Shown here: positions 36,556-43,773 of the stretch, one piece after another | Numbering within the stretch: position 1 is the stretch's first letter | Layout: every line of letters begins with the position of its first letter | Assembly: GCA_025058835.1 (NCBI GenBank) | Contig: JANXEI010000001.1 | Coordinates: 376,561-440,560 of the forward strand | Source: Acidilobaceae archaeon | Lineage (GTDB): Archaea; Thermoproteota; Thermoprotei_A; Sulfolobales; Acidilobaceae | DNA: 64,000 nt | Reading direction: 5' to 3' | The notes under the pieces: generated by a model | The model's database searches: none | Seen by the model: only the letters and a program-made list of their open reading frames with translations | What the model was told of the DNA's origin: nothing | Made by a program: the position numbers and the translations under genes

Positions 36556-36819
36556 CTAGCTGGGGCCTGAATGGGCTAGCTGCTTTCTGCGACGGAACGC
36601 GATGTCCACGGAGAGCAAGGCTAACAGCTCGCTGCCTAACGCAACGAGCTCGAATAGGTCCAGTTCTTCCCTCAACCTCGTGACTCCTTACAAGCTGGGG
36701 GATTTGCTTGGTCTCCCCACGAGGGAGGTGTAGATCGTCGCGGAGGCCCGCAACTTCACCTCTAGCTCGAGGGCCTTTGGTCGAGCAAGTGAGAGGGCCT
36801 CATGCGCCCTCGAGGAGCC
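36556..36819 (-). pseudogene. possible decayed gene, interrupted by one stop
   Basis: The 430 bp between 36502 and 36932 contain no intact gene. One minus-strand frame is open from 36819 to a stop at 36556-36558 apart from a single TAA at 36688-36690. Both halves look like helical protein (EALSLARPKALELEVKLRA; then LREELDLFELVALGSELLAL followed by basic RRRKQ). No start codon in good context is seen. Might be a remnant of a short helical protein gene, or chance; family not recognised. Confidence 0.35.
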
Positions 36820-36932
36820 TCAGCTCCATCCGGGAGTCGTGAGCAGGTAAACCCAGGGGGCAGGAGGCGTAGCTCTTGCTCGAGGAGGAGGCTACTGCCT
36901 AATATGCTCTCCTGCCTTATTTGCTAGCGCTC

Positions 36933-37544
36933 CTATAGCCTACTCTCTATGCTTATGGAGAGCAAGCGGAGGGACGCAGCTATGAGATGTTCCCTGCAGC
37001 TCTCTGGGACTATTATGAGGGTGCCCTCTCTCTTGCTCGTGAGCCCAGCGTCTATGAGGGCTTTGACGTCATCTGGCAGCCCTGGGTAAAAAGTCTCGCC
37101 CCCCTCCCTGCCCCCTACTATGACCTTCTCGCACCCCTCCCTAACTATCTTGTCCCTTATGGTGTACACCTTCACCAAATCTCTCGGAGGAGGGACCTCT
37201 CTGATCGTTGCCACAACGGCGCTCTCCCAGCCCTCGAAGGGCAGGCTTACCTGGCTGAACTCTACTGAGCCCTCGATTGCCCTCAAGACCTCCTCCCCTT
37301 TCTCGCTAGCCTTTACGCCCTCCGGAGAGGCCTCCGCGAGCCCTAACTCCTTCAGCCTGGCTATGAGGGTCTTAGCCGAGGCCTCCCCTATCCCGAGGGC
37401 TTGGGAGAGCCTTATCCTGCCTACGGTGGCAGAGGAGGCGAGCCGCAAGGCCTGGAGGACGTGATATGGGCTGTAGCTCGGGCTGCCGCCCCTCACAGGC
37501 TCTGCGGCCTTTAGGACGAGCTCTGCTGCCTCCCTAGCTCTCAT
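36933..37544 (-). CDS. HTH/DUF4443-type protein
   Basis: 203-aa protein with an N-terminal winged helix (residues about 28-90: IRLSQALGIGEASAKTLIARLKELGLAE) and a C-terminal alpha/beta domain (VKVYTIRDKIVREGCEKVIVGG) of the archaeal DUF4443 kind, possibly ligand binding. Likely a transcription regulator. The ATG at 37544 is preceded by a TATA-like TTTAAG (37575-37580), and a 16-bp inverted repeat (37586-37601) sits directly upstream of that box. Confidence 0.7.
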   Translation of the reverse strand: MRAREAAELVLKAAEPVRGGSPSYSPYHVLQALRLASSATVGRIRLSQALGIGEASAKTLIARLKELGLAEASPEGVKASEKGEEVLRAIEGSVEFSQVSLPFEGWESAVVATIREVPPPRDLVKVYTIRDKIVREGCEKVIVGGREGGETFYPGLPDDVKALIDAGLTSKREGTLIIVPESCREHLIAASLRLLSISIESRL

Positions 37545-37585
37545 GCCCCTCCCCTCCTCTCTCCGCTGCCGGGCTTAAAGTTTCG

Positions 37586-37601
37586 TTAACCCCCCGGTTA
37601 A
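37586..37601. promoter_or_regulatory. inverted repeat, copy 1
   Basis: TTAACCCCCCGGTTAA: arms TTAACC and GGTTAA around CCCC. Lies just upstream of the TATA box of the DUF4443 gene, beside an AT-richer 160-bp intergenic stretch. Confidence 0.7.
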
Positions 37602-37765
37602 TGGCTAGTAGCAACTACTACTGGATTTGGGCTTCCGAGCTCACTTTTGCAAGGTCTGGACGCCGTATTACGGCTGACTATTATACAAACTTTTAGAAAG
37701 TAGGATCAGTCCTAATGCTAACACATGGCTTGCCGTCTAGCAATAATACTCTTTTGAAGTAGTCG

Positions 37766-38470
37766 TTACTGCTGGCACCTCTCTATCTCTGCCTTTAGGC
37801 TCTTGGAGAAGCCTACCCTTATGCCGAGCCTAGGGTCAGTGTAGAGGTACACCAGGCCTTTGCTCTGGAGATCTCTCAAGGCCTTCATGAGCCAGGTGAA
37901 GTCGGCTCCCATCCTCTCCTGGAGCTGGTCCACGTACATATACGTGGTGCCCCACCTGGCGTAGTGGGAGAACAGGCTCATGACCACCTCCAGCTCCCCC
38001 TCGCTCACGTGGTCCTTGATGGAGTTCAGGACGCAAGTAGAGATAGAGACCCTTTCTTGTAATTTATTGCTCTCCTTACCTTTTTGCTCTGCAATAAATG
38101 ACAAAACCCCTCCAGACTTCCCCCTCCCCTGCTCCAGCCTTTTGTCTTTCTTTGCAGCCTTTATGCGTGAAGTGAGGACCTTATGAGCTACCGCCAGGTA
38201 CTCGTCCTCCTCCCTCGTCTCCCTCTCGTATATTTCCCTCGCATATGCCTCCCCCTTTGGGGTGAGCCTCCAGAGGCCAGCCTCGTACTCCACGTAACCT
38301 CTAGCCTTCCAGTAGGAGAGGTAGCTCGAGACGTACTGGGAGCTCTTCTCTAGTAGCCCAGCTATCTCCCCTGACCTCATTGGGCGGGAGAGGAGGAGAA
38401 GGAGGATGGCATCTACTGTTCTGCTCCTCGGTCCTCCCCTCCTCGCCCTCTCCCTTATCGAGTCCAGCAC
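37766..38470 (-). CDS. double winged-helix protein, WhiP-like (possible replication initiator)
   Basis: 234-aa protein with two winged-helix domains: N-terminal (RSGEIAGLLEKSSQYVSSYL and GLWRLTPKGEAYAREI, residues about 15-80) and C-terminal (LQERMGADFTWLMKALRDLQ, about 180-225), joined by a Lys-rich linker (KAAKKDKRLEQGRGK). This layout recalls crenarchaeal WhiP, a Cdt1-related protein encoded beside replication origins in Sulfolobus and Aeropyrum; an ordinary transcription regulator is the alternative. GTG start at 38470; an in-frame stop lies just upstream. Copies 2 and 3 of the inverted repeat lie 94-134 bp before its start. Confidence 0.6.
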   Translation of the reverse strand: MLDSIRERARRGGPRSRTVDAILLLLLSRPMRSGEIAGLLEKSSQYVSSYLSYWKARGYVEYEAGLWRLTPKGEAYAREIYERETREEDEYLAVAHKVLTSRIKAAKKDKRLEQGRGKSGGVLSFIAEQKGKESNKLQERVSISTCVLNSIKDHVSEGELEVVMSLFSHYARWGTTYMYVDQLQERMGADFTWLMKALRDLQSKGLVYLYTDPRLGIRVGFSKSLKAEIERCQQ

Positions 38471-38563
38471 CCTCTTCAGCTCATCCTCCAGAACGGCCCC
38501 CTGCTCTCCTTACCCCAGAGAGCTCTTCTCGGGCGGAGGTAGGTGTTATTTGGTTGTTACTCC

Positions 38564-38582
38564 GTTAAACCGGGGAGTTAAC
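38564..38582. promoter_or_regulatory. inverted repeat, copy 2
   Basis: GTTAAACCGGGGAGTTAAC: arms GTTAA/TTAAC around ACCGGGGAG; opposite orientation to copy 3 and about two helical turns from it. Upstream of the WhiP-like gene. Confidence 0.6.
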
Positions 38583-38587
38583 GCCCT

Positions 38588-38603
38588 TCAACCCCCCGGT
38601 TAA
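38588..38603. promoter_or_regulatory. inverted repeat, copy 3
   Basis: TCAACCCCCCGGTTAA: differs from copy 1 at one position. Ends one base before the nreA stop codon. Confidence 0.7.
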
Positions 38604-38604
38604 C

Positions 38605-39828
38605 TCACATGAAGTCCGTGAGCCTGACCTGCCTTTTGAGCAGCCTGAGCTCCCCGAGGTACTTGAGGGCCTCTGGGCTCATCCTCCCCTCTGCCTCCTG
38701 CCTGATCTCCTCCCTCGTGGGCTCGCGCAGCAAGGGCGGGCTCTCCATGGCCCTCCTCACAGTCTCCCTTATGTGCCAGCTGCCCACAGGGGCATAGTAG
38801 CCCGGCGTTATCTCCCTCAGCACCGCCACGTCCCACCTCCTCCCCCTTCGTAACATGAACTCGAGGAGCGCTAGCCTGGCTGCAGAGAAGCCCCCATCTG
38901 CGGCTGTGGCCTCTCCGAGGGCGCTCTCCTCCACCTTCCACACCACGGGCCTCGGGGAGCTGGTGGCCCAGAAGCTCCTGGGGTGCCAGATCTCTATCCA
39001 CTCGAACCTCCCGGGGCCGGGCTTGAGGAAGATGAGGAACTTGTCGCCCAGGTACTCCCCGTAGTAGACCTCGAAGGAGCTCCCCTCCTGTGTCCCCCTC
39101 AGCCTCTCCCTGATCCCTCTCGAGACTATGTCGTCTACTGCCGTTATTGCCCAGCGGGTAGGCACCACCTTCCTCCTCCCGCGCTTGCCCATGAAGCCCA
39201 GGCTCAGGAGGCGCTGGATGGGGTAGACGTCAACCCCCCTGAAGTAGAGCTCCCTCACCCCCTCCTCTGCCTTTACCTCTTCGAAGAGGGCCCTCTCTAC
39301 TGGCCTAGGCAAGGAGGGGTTGCCGGTTACTTTGATCTCTTCAGCAGGCGCCCTGGGGCCTATGGGCTTAGTAATGCCGTCAAAGCGGAGGGCAGGGATG
39401 GGAGCCCTCTTGAGCTTGAGCTCAGAGTCCACGGGCCTTTCGGAGAGGGCCACGAGCCCCAGCTCCTTCTCGTACAGCACCTCCGGCTCGTCTACCCTCA
39501 CCTTTATCTGGCCGGAGAGGAGCTCGCTCCTGTACCTTATGATGCCCTCTATCCCAACCCTCCTCTTGCTCCACCCCACAGGGTCCTCGAAGGCCTTGGC
39601 CTCCTCTCCGTAGATACCTACGGGGACCATGAAGTGGAGGGAAACCTTGGGGTAGCCTGCCTCTCCCACCAGCACCGAGGGCGGGGTGGAGCCTTGGGCC
39701 ACGAGGCCCGAGAGCTTCATGTACGTCCTGACCTGTGCCTGGAAGCTCTCGAGGATGGGGCAGCGGGAGAGGCCACAGAGCTTCTTGTAGCCCTTGCACC
39801 TAGTGCAGAGCTCGGGAGGGATGTTCAT
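38605..39828 (-). CDS. nreA: DNA repair protein NreA, PCNA-interacting
   Basis: Archaeal Nre-family repair protein, 407 aa. N-terminal zinc site with Cys8, Cys11, Cys18 and Cys23 (CTRCKGYKKLCGLSRCPIL), the long Nre core (YFRGVDVYPIQRLLSLGFMG; TRWAITAVDDIVSRGI; WKVEESALGEATAADGG), and a C-terminal PCNA-interacting peptide, QVRLTDFM, in the last eight residues (PIP pattern Q-x-x-L-x-x-F). Known family role: repair of DNA damage by agents such as mitomycin C in haloarchaea. Starts 2 bp after the PhoU/TrkA-C gene, so it is the last gene of a four-gene operon. Confidence 0.87.
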   Translation of the reverse strand: MNIPPELCTRCKGYKKLCGLSRCPILESFQAQVRTYMKLSGLVAQGSTPPSVLVGEAGYPKVSLHFMVPVGIYGEEAKAFEDPVGWSKRRVGIEGIIRYRSELLSGQIKVRVDEPEVLYEKELGLVALSERPVDSELKLKRAPIPALRFDGITKPIGPRAPAEEIKVTGNPSLPRPVERALFEEVKAEEGVRELYFRGVDVYPIQRLLSLGFMGKRGRRKVVPTRWAITAVDDIVSRGIRERLRGTQEGSSFEVYYGEYLGDKFLIFLKPGPGRFEWIEIWHPRSFWATSSPRPVVWKVEESALGEATAADGGFSAARLALLEFMLRRGRRWDVAVLREITPGYYAPVGSWHIRETVRRAMESPPLLREPTREEIRQEAEGRMSPEALKYLGELRLLKRQVRLTDFM

Positions 39829-39830
39829 GC

Positions 39831-40961
39831 CTACCCTACCACCAGCCCCAGGCCCTTGAGCTCCTCTGCCTCACCTCCAGCCCTGTAGTACTTCAGGATG
39901 AGCTCGTCCCCCTCCTCGAGGGGCGCATCGGGAACGGGGGCTGTCCAGTCCCCTGCCCTTCTTATGGCTATGGGGATGAAGCCCCTCTCCTCTAGGCCCA
40001 TCTCCCTGGGAGAGCTGAAGGGCCTGACGAGCTTCACCCTAACATATGCCTCCTCCCCTTCCCTGACGATCTGGCTGAGCACTGGGGAGTGGTGCTTGTT
40101 CCTCACCACGTTAGCCATCCTGACTGCAGCGTCAGAGATCTCCTCCATGCTCTTTGCGAAGGCAACTAGGGAGACCATCTCCTGCGCCCTGCCGGGGTAG
40201 GAGGAGTTGAGCGTGAGCTCCAGGAGCTCGAAGAAGGCCTTGTTAGCATACTCTTTCATCTCCCCTACCGTCTCTGCAATACTGGCGTCGTTGTTGAGGA
40301 GGGAGTAGAGAGCTAGGTCTAGCATTGAGCGCGACAGGGCCTTGAGGGAGAGCAGGGTAGCTGCCAGCTGGTCCCCCGCAGCTGCCTGCACCCTTGCCTC
40401 CATAGCGCACCTCTCCCCCACATAGCTCTCCTCCCCCAGCGCCCTGGAGAGCTCTGCCACCTCCTCCAGAGGCCCCCTCACCACCAGGATGTCCCCTGGC
40501 GAGATGATCACGGAGGAGGGAGCTATCTCGTAACCCTCCCCCTTCCTGAGGAGGAGCACGTCCACCCTCGCGGACACTCCCCGGCTCTCCCTCCTGCTCC
40601 TGATGAGCCCCACGGACTCGCCGTGGCAGAGGGCTGCAGTGACGTAGGGGTGCGGCTGATACCCCCTCAAGGCGACCGTTGCCAGGTCCCCCGCAGCATC
40701 GCTTATGGTGTCGAGCGCTGAGGCTAGGTCTACGAGACCAATTGCCTCAGGCTCCCTAGACCTGTCTCTGAAGGCTAGGATGAGCTTTGCTATAACCTCT
40801 TTGTAGAGCTCGTCTATGTCCTCCTCTATCCTGAGGACTTCCAGGGCTGCCTGCTTGTCGCCGAAGGCCAGGGTGTACATTGCTAGGTCTATGGAGACGC
40901 TGGAGTAGAGCCTGAGCCCCACAAGTATGTCTCTAAGGGTAGCCCGCCTGAATCTGCCCAA
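39831..40961 (-). CDS. tandem PhoU + TrkA-C (RCK_C) domain protein
   Basis: 376-aa cytoplasmic protein made of an internally duplicated unit: PhoU-like helices (residues about 10-95) then a TrkA-C domain (about 105-180, ending ISPGDILVVRGPLEEVAELS), repeated as PhoU (about 195-290) and TrkA-C (about 300-370, APLEEGDELILKYYRAG). No membrane segment. TrkA-C domains bind nucleotide-type ligands and gate potassium channels; with PhoU helices this is probably a regulator of a K+ channel or transporter encoded elsewhere. Why it is in an operon with nreA is not obvious. Confidence 0.82.
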   Translation of the reverse strand: MGRFRRATLRDILVGLRLYSSVSIDLAMYTLAFGDKQAALEVLRIEEDIDELYKEVIAKLILAFRDRSREPEAIGLVDLASALDTISDAAGDLATVALRGYQPHPYVTAALCHGESVGLIRSRRESRGVSARVDVLLLRKGEGYEIAPSSVIISPGDILVVRGPLEEVAELSRALGEESYVGERCAMEARVQAAAGDQLAATLLSLKALSRSMLDLALYSLLNNDASIAETVGEMKEYANKAFFELLELTLNSSYPGRAQEMVSLVAFAKSMEEISDAAVRMANVVRNKHHSPVLSQIVREGEEAYVRVKLVRPFSSPREMGLEERGFIPIAIRRAGDWTAPVPDAPLEEGDELILKYYRAGGEAEELKGLGLVVG

Positions 40962-40983
40962 GCCCCCTCTTTTCCTCCCGCTG

Positions 40984-41427
40984 TTATCTCCTTGTCAATA
41001 AATATAAAACTATCGCAGCCTCAGCTATCGCGCCAAGCTTATGGCTAGCCCCGGCAAGGTAGAGGGGGGTGCCGTACTTCAGCTCTGCCGGCGAGAAGTC
41101 TGGCTCGCTGCCGTTGAAAACTATGGCGACCCTCCCCTTGTAAACCGGGGGGTTTAACGGATCCAGGCGCTGCTCTGCGCCCCCGTACATCATGATCACT
41201 GAGTCTGGCCTGTATATCTCGAGCAGGTCAGACAGGTCAGGGAGGACGGCAAAGCTCTTCCCTAGCTTGAGAGCTAGCCTCATTACATCTGGCACCCCCG
41301 ATTGGGCCGCGGCGCCATATACCTTGGTTGCAACGACGTGCTCTGCCCCAAGAGAGTAGGCTAGCTTAGCAAAGTCTAGGAGCCTCTGGGCACTGCTCAC
41401 GTTGTGGATGACTGGGAGCACCTCCAT
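40984..41427 (-). CDS. crenarchaeal conserved protein, SPOUT-like fold
   Basis: 147-aa protein. The opening VIHNVSSAQRLLDFAKLAYSL with ATKVYGAAAQSGVP, the middle VAIVFNGSEPDFSPAEL and the end GASHKLGAIAEAAIVLYLL follow the three motifs of SPOUT RNA methyltransferases (compare H-N-P-x-N, V-F-G-x-E-G-x-G-L and the S-L-N-V-x-x-A knot). Homologues in crenarchaeal genomes are, from memory, often labelled RecB-family nuclease, but no nuclease motif is visible here. Copy 4 of the inverted repeat lies inside the gene. Confidence 0.6.
   Translation of the reverse strand: MEVLPVIHNVSSAQRLLDFAKLAYSLGAEHVVATKVYGAAAQSGVPDVMRLALKLGKSFAVLPDLSDLLEIYRPDSVIMMYGGAEQRLDPLNPPVYKGRVAIVFNGSEPDFSPAELKYGTPLYLAGASHKLGAIAEAAIVLYLLTRR
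41141..41156. promoter_or_regulatory. inverted repeat, copy 4
   Basis: TAAACCGGGGGGTTTA: arms TAAACC/GGTTTA around GGGG, the same plan as copies 1-3. It is inside the coding region of the SPOUT-like gene (codons for LNPPVYKG), so it could be chance. Confidence 0.4.
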
Positions 41428-41436
41428 TCTTCACAC

Positions 41437-41718
41437 CTAGACGGTGAAGGCCTGGTTCACCACGTCCTGGAAGTCCCTAGGCAAAGCCTTCCTGCTATCT
41501 GTGTAGTGCCTGTAGAGCTTTTCGAGGAGCTTAGTGAAGATGGGACAGCCCTCGAACCTGCCGTCCCTGTCGCACCTCCCTAGCTTCCCCTCCAGCGTGG
41601 CAGTTAGGAGGCAGTGGGCGGTCTTCTTGTCGAAGTAGGGGCAGAGCTTGTGATACTTTTTGGCTGTTTTGTACATCAGCGCTATCCACTTCTTCTCCGC
41701 GTCCTCTGTCATGGGCAT
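41437..41718 (-). CDS. hypothetical protein with four cysteines
   Basis: 93-aa basic protein beginning the operon that ends in nreA. Four Cys (26, 36, 49, 58: KLCPYFDKK, AHCLLT, GRCDRDG, EGCPIF) could hold a zinc ion or iron-sulfur cluster. No family recognised. ATG 41718 with a second ATG two codons later; TTTTAAACC near 41752-41762 (minus strand) is its TATA box. Nine bp separate it from the next gene. Confidence 0.7.
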   Translation of the reverse strand: MPMTEDAEKKWIALMYKTAKKYHKLCPYFDKKTAHCLLTATLEGKLGRCDRDGRFEGCPIFTKLLEKLYRHYTDSRKALPRDFQDVVNQAFTV

Positions 41719-41769
41719 CAGCCCTTATGCTCATGCGAGGGAAGGGCTCTGAGGTTTAAAAGCGGCGAG

Positions 41770-42060
41770 CTATGCCTCGAGGGTAGGGAAGCCGAACAGG
41801 GTTTCTGTGCTCGTCTCTATCTTCTCGAAGATGAGCTCCATCAGAGAGCTCATGGAGGGCACCTCTCCTCTGCTTACCGTTTCTCCCTCGAGAATGATTA
41901 TGGGAAGCTCCTCCTCGTCGAGGTCGCCTATCGGCAACTCTATGAGCTCTAGCTCTACCCCAATCCCGTAGTTGCTGGCTAGGTACACGGCAAGGTCCTT
42001 GAGCACCCTCTCCGCTAGCCTGCTCCTCCAGTCCGATCCAACGTATGCTGTAAGCTTCAA
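41770..42060 (-). CDS. hypothetical protein, possibly thioredoxin-like fold without cysteines
   Basis: 96-aa acidic protein. The alternation of strand-helix-strand (KLTAYVGSDW, LKDLAVYLASNYG, ELELIELPI, LPIIILEGETV) resembles a small thioredoxin-like fold, but there is no CxxC motif. Helix-rich end (SSLMELIFEKIE). Family and function not recognised. Monocistronic; divergent from the PAC2 gene. Confidence 0.6.
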   Translation of the reverse strand: MKLTAYVGSDWRSRLAERVLKDLAVYLASNYGIGVELELIELPIGDLDEEELPIIILEGETVSRGEVPSMSSLMELIFEKIETSTETLFGFPTLEA

Positions 42061-42164
42061 GAGGGCTCCCTCTCTACCTTTTTCCCCTGCTTGCTTAACC
42101 GCTCTAACCTGGTATTCCCTCTTCTCTATAAGGCTTGGGGAGGAGCTGGAGAGAGGTGATCACA

Positions 42165-42899
42165 GTGAAGATAGTCTTGAAGGGCGTCAGCAGGAAGGAG
42201 CTGGCCGACTCAGTCCTCATAACCGGCTTCAGGGGCTTCGGTATGGTCGGGTACATGACCTCCAAGTACCTAGCGTTAGCTCTCAAGGCTAGGAAGGTGG
42301 GGTATGTGCTCACAGAGTTCCTCCCGCCGTTCATCGTGGTGGAGGAGGACGGCATAGGCTATCCTTTCGAGATCTATTATTCCGACAAGGCCAGAGTTAC
42401 GGTGCTGGTCAACAGGGCCCTCCCAGAGAGGGAGTTCATGGACGAGTACACTTTCGGCATAGCGAGGTGGGTCTCTAGGGTGGGGTTTAAGTACGTAACG
42501 CTGGTGGGAGGGCTAAGCAGGGAGTTCAAGAGCCCTAACGACACCTTCGGCTACAGGTGGGCCCACAACAGCCGCTACAATGGGCCCTTGCTGGATGCTC
42601 CGCAGCTGGAGGTGGGACTTGGAGTCATGGGTCCCCTAGCGCTGCTCTATGTGTACCTTGACTATGTTAGGGCGCCGGCAGCCATGATATTGCCCTACTC
42701 CTTCGTAGAGGGGGTGGACTACGATGCCACCCTCGTGGGAATAAAGGTCATATCCCATAACATGCTGCGGCTCGAGGTCAGTCCTACGGAACTCGAGACC
42801 ATGGCTCGCCTCCAGAGGGCTGAGGCAGAGAGGATCATACAGATGGTAGAGAGGGAGGCAGAAAAGGAGGACCAGGAGTCCAAGGGAATGTTCATGTAG
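42165..42899 (+). CDS. PAC2-family protein (proteasome-assembly-chaperone-like)
   Basis: 244-aa member of the PAC2/DUF75 family, related to eukaryotic proteasome assembly chaperone 2. Typical: SVLITGFRGFGMVGYMTSKYL near the start, VTLVGGLSREF, and a Glu-rich helical end (AEAERIIQMVEREAEKEDQ). Archaeal members are proposed proteasome chaperones. GTG 42165 is preferred over the frame opening at 42135 because GAGGTG lies 6 nt upstream. Ends two bases before the convergent SmAP3 gene. Confidence 0.82.
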   Translation: MKIVLKGVSRKELADSVLITGFRGFGMVGYMTSKYLALALKARKVGYVLTEFLPPFIVVEEDGIGYPFEIYYSDKARVTVLVNRALPEREFMDEYTFGIARWVSRVGFKYVTLVGGLSREFKSPNDTFGYRWAHNSRYNGPLLDAPQLEVGLGVMGPLALLYVYLDYVRAPAAMILPYSFVEGVDYDATLVGIKVISHNMLRLEVSPTELETMARLQRAEAERIIQMVEREAEKEDQESKGMFM

Positions 42900-42901
42900 G
42901 C

Positions 42902-43372
42902 TTACACCTTCACCCCCTTCGATCTCAGGTACTCCATGTAGAGAGTGTGCACCTTCTGAGCCATGGGACCTGTGCCCTCCACGCCGCTGTCTGTGACCCT
43001 CACTATCTTGCCCACCTCCACTACGTTCACGTCCTCGTAAACCTTGATCAGGTGTCTCCCCACGTTCCCCTGGTTCACGAGGAACTCTGCGAACTCTTTT
43101 GCGTCGAAGACAGAGCCCTCCTCCAGCACCACCTCCGTCAAGGCGTTGCCCCCTATCATGACAAGAGGCCACTTCTTTCCCTCGGAGTCCTCTGCGGATT
43201 CAAGCACCATGCTGAGACTATTAGCATCAAAGCCTGCCAGCTTCCCCTTGTAGGTCCTCCCGCTCGAGAGCCTAACGGTCACGTTTTTGTCGAGGAGGCT
43301 GTTGAGCTTTGCTACGAACCTCCGGGAAGGCTCTGTTGCCAGGGCCAAGTCTCCCACCCTTTCTGGGCCCAT
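42902..43372 (-). CDS. Sm-like archaeal protein with C-terminal extension (SmAP3 type)
   Basis: 156-aa protein: Sm fold in residues about 15-85 (VAKLNSLLDKNVTVRLSSGR, YKGKLAGFDANSLSMVLE, VMIGGNALTEVVLEE) followed by a second alpha/beta domain (KEFAEFLVNQGNVGRHLIKV...). This two-domain plan is that of SmAP3 known from Pyrobaculum. Sm proteins form rings and bind RNA; the role of the C-domain is uncertain. Confidence 0.8.
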   Translation of the reverse strand: MGPERVGDLALATEPSRRFVAKLNSLLDKNVTVRLSSGRTYKGKLAGFDANSLSMVLESAEDSEGKKWPLVMIGGNALTEVVLEEGSVFDAKEFAEFLVNQGNVGRHLIKVYEDVNVVEVGKIVRVTDSGVEGTGPMAQKVHTLYMEYLRSKGVKV

Positions 43373-43425
43373 CTCCTATGCCCTAAATCTTTAAGCCCCT
43401 AGCCTACTCGCAGGGGGAGAGAGCC

Positions 43426-43773
43426 TTGATATTACTGGTAACTGTGGAGGACCTGAAGCCCGGGAACATCCAGGGGCAGAGCATAGTGAGGGGGGTAGCA
43501 GAGGGTAGGACAGTCGTGTTTGATGTCATAAAAGATACCATGGAGGTGAAGAAGGGGGACAGGCTGGAGATGCACATAATGGACAAGAAGCCGAAGGACC
43601 TGGAGGAGTTCGAGTTCTGCGGCCACGGCTATCTCATAGCCCAAGAGGAGAAGTTCAACGAGACCATAATCTCCCTCTGGGGTATAATCTTCAAGTTCCA
43701 CCCTCCGCTTGGTCTGGAGATGGAGAAGAAGTACTATATCTGCATAAAGCACGTTAGCCAAACATCCTCATAA
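43426..43773 (+). CDS. rpoG: probable DNA-directed RNA polymerase subunit Rpo8 (RpoG)
   Basis: 115-aa beta-rich protein resembling the crenarchaeal homologue of eukaryotic Rpb8: VFDVIKDTMEVKKGDRLEMHI, FEFCGHGYLIAQEE and ETIISLWGIIFKF match the OB-fold strands of that family. Rpo8 occurs in Crenarchaeota and Korarchaeota and is peripheral in RNA polymerase. TTG start. Stop overlaps the convergent CBS gene by 20 bp. The match is by pattern only. Confidence 0.62.
   Translation: MILLVTVEDLKPGNIQGQSIVRGVAEGRTVVFDVIKDTMEVKKGDRLEMHIMDKKPKDLEEFEFCGHGYLIAQEEKFNETIISLWGIIFKFHPPLGLEMEKKYYICIKHVSQTSS

Noticed and set aside
38983-39888. 301-codon open frame opposite nreA
   Set aside because: nreA has a complete motif set on the other strand; the plus-strand translation is Leu/Pro/Glu/Gly-rich low-complexity typical of antisense frames in GC-rich DNA.
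41724-41750. AGCCCTT...AAGGGCT inverted repeat upstream of the four-Cys gene
   Set aside because: It falls across the predicted transcript start, is not repeated elsewhere in the window and has a long loop; nothing beyond chance pairing can be supported.
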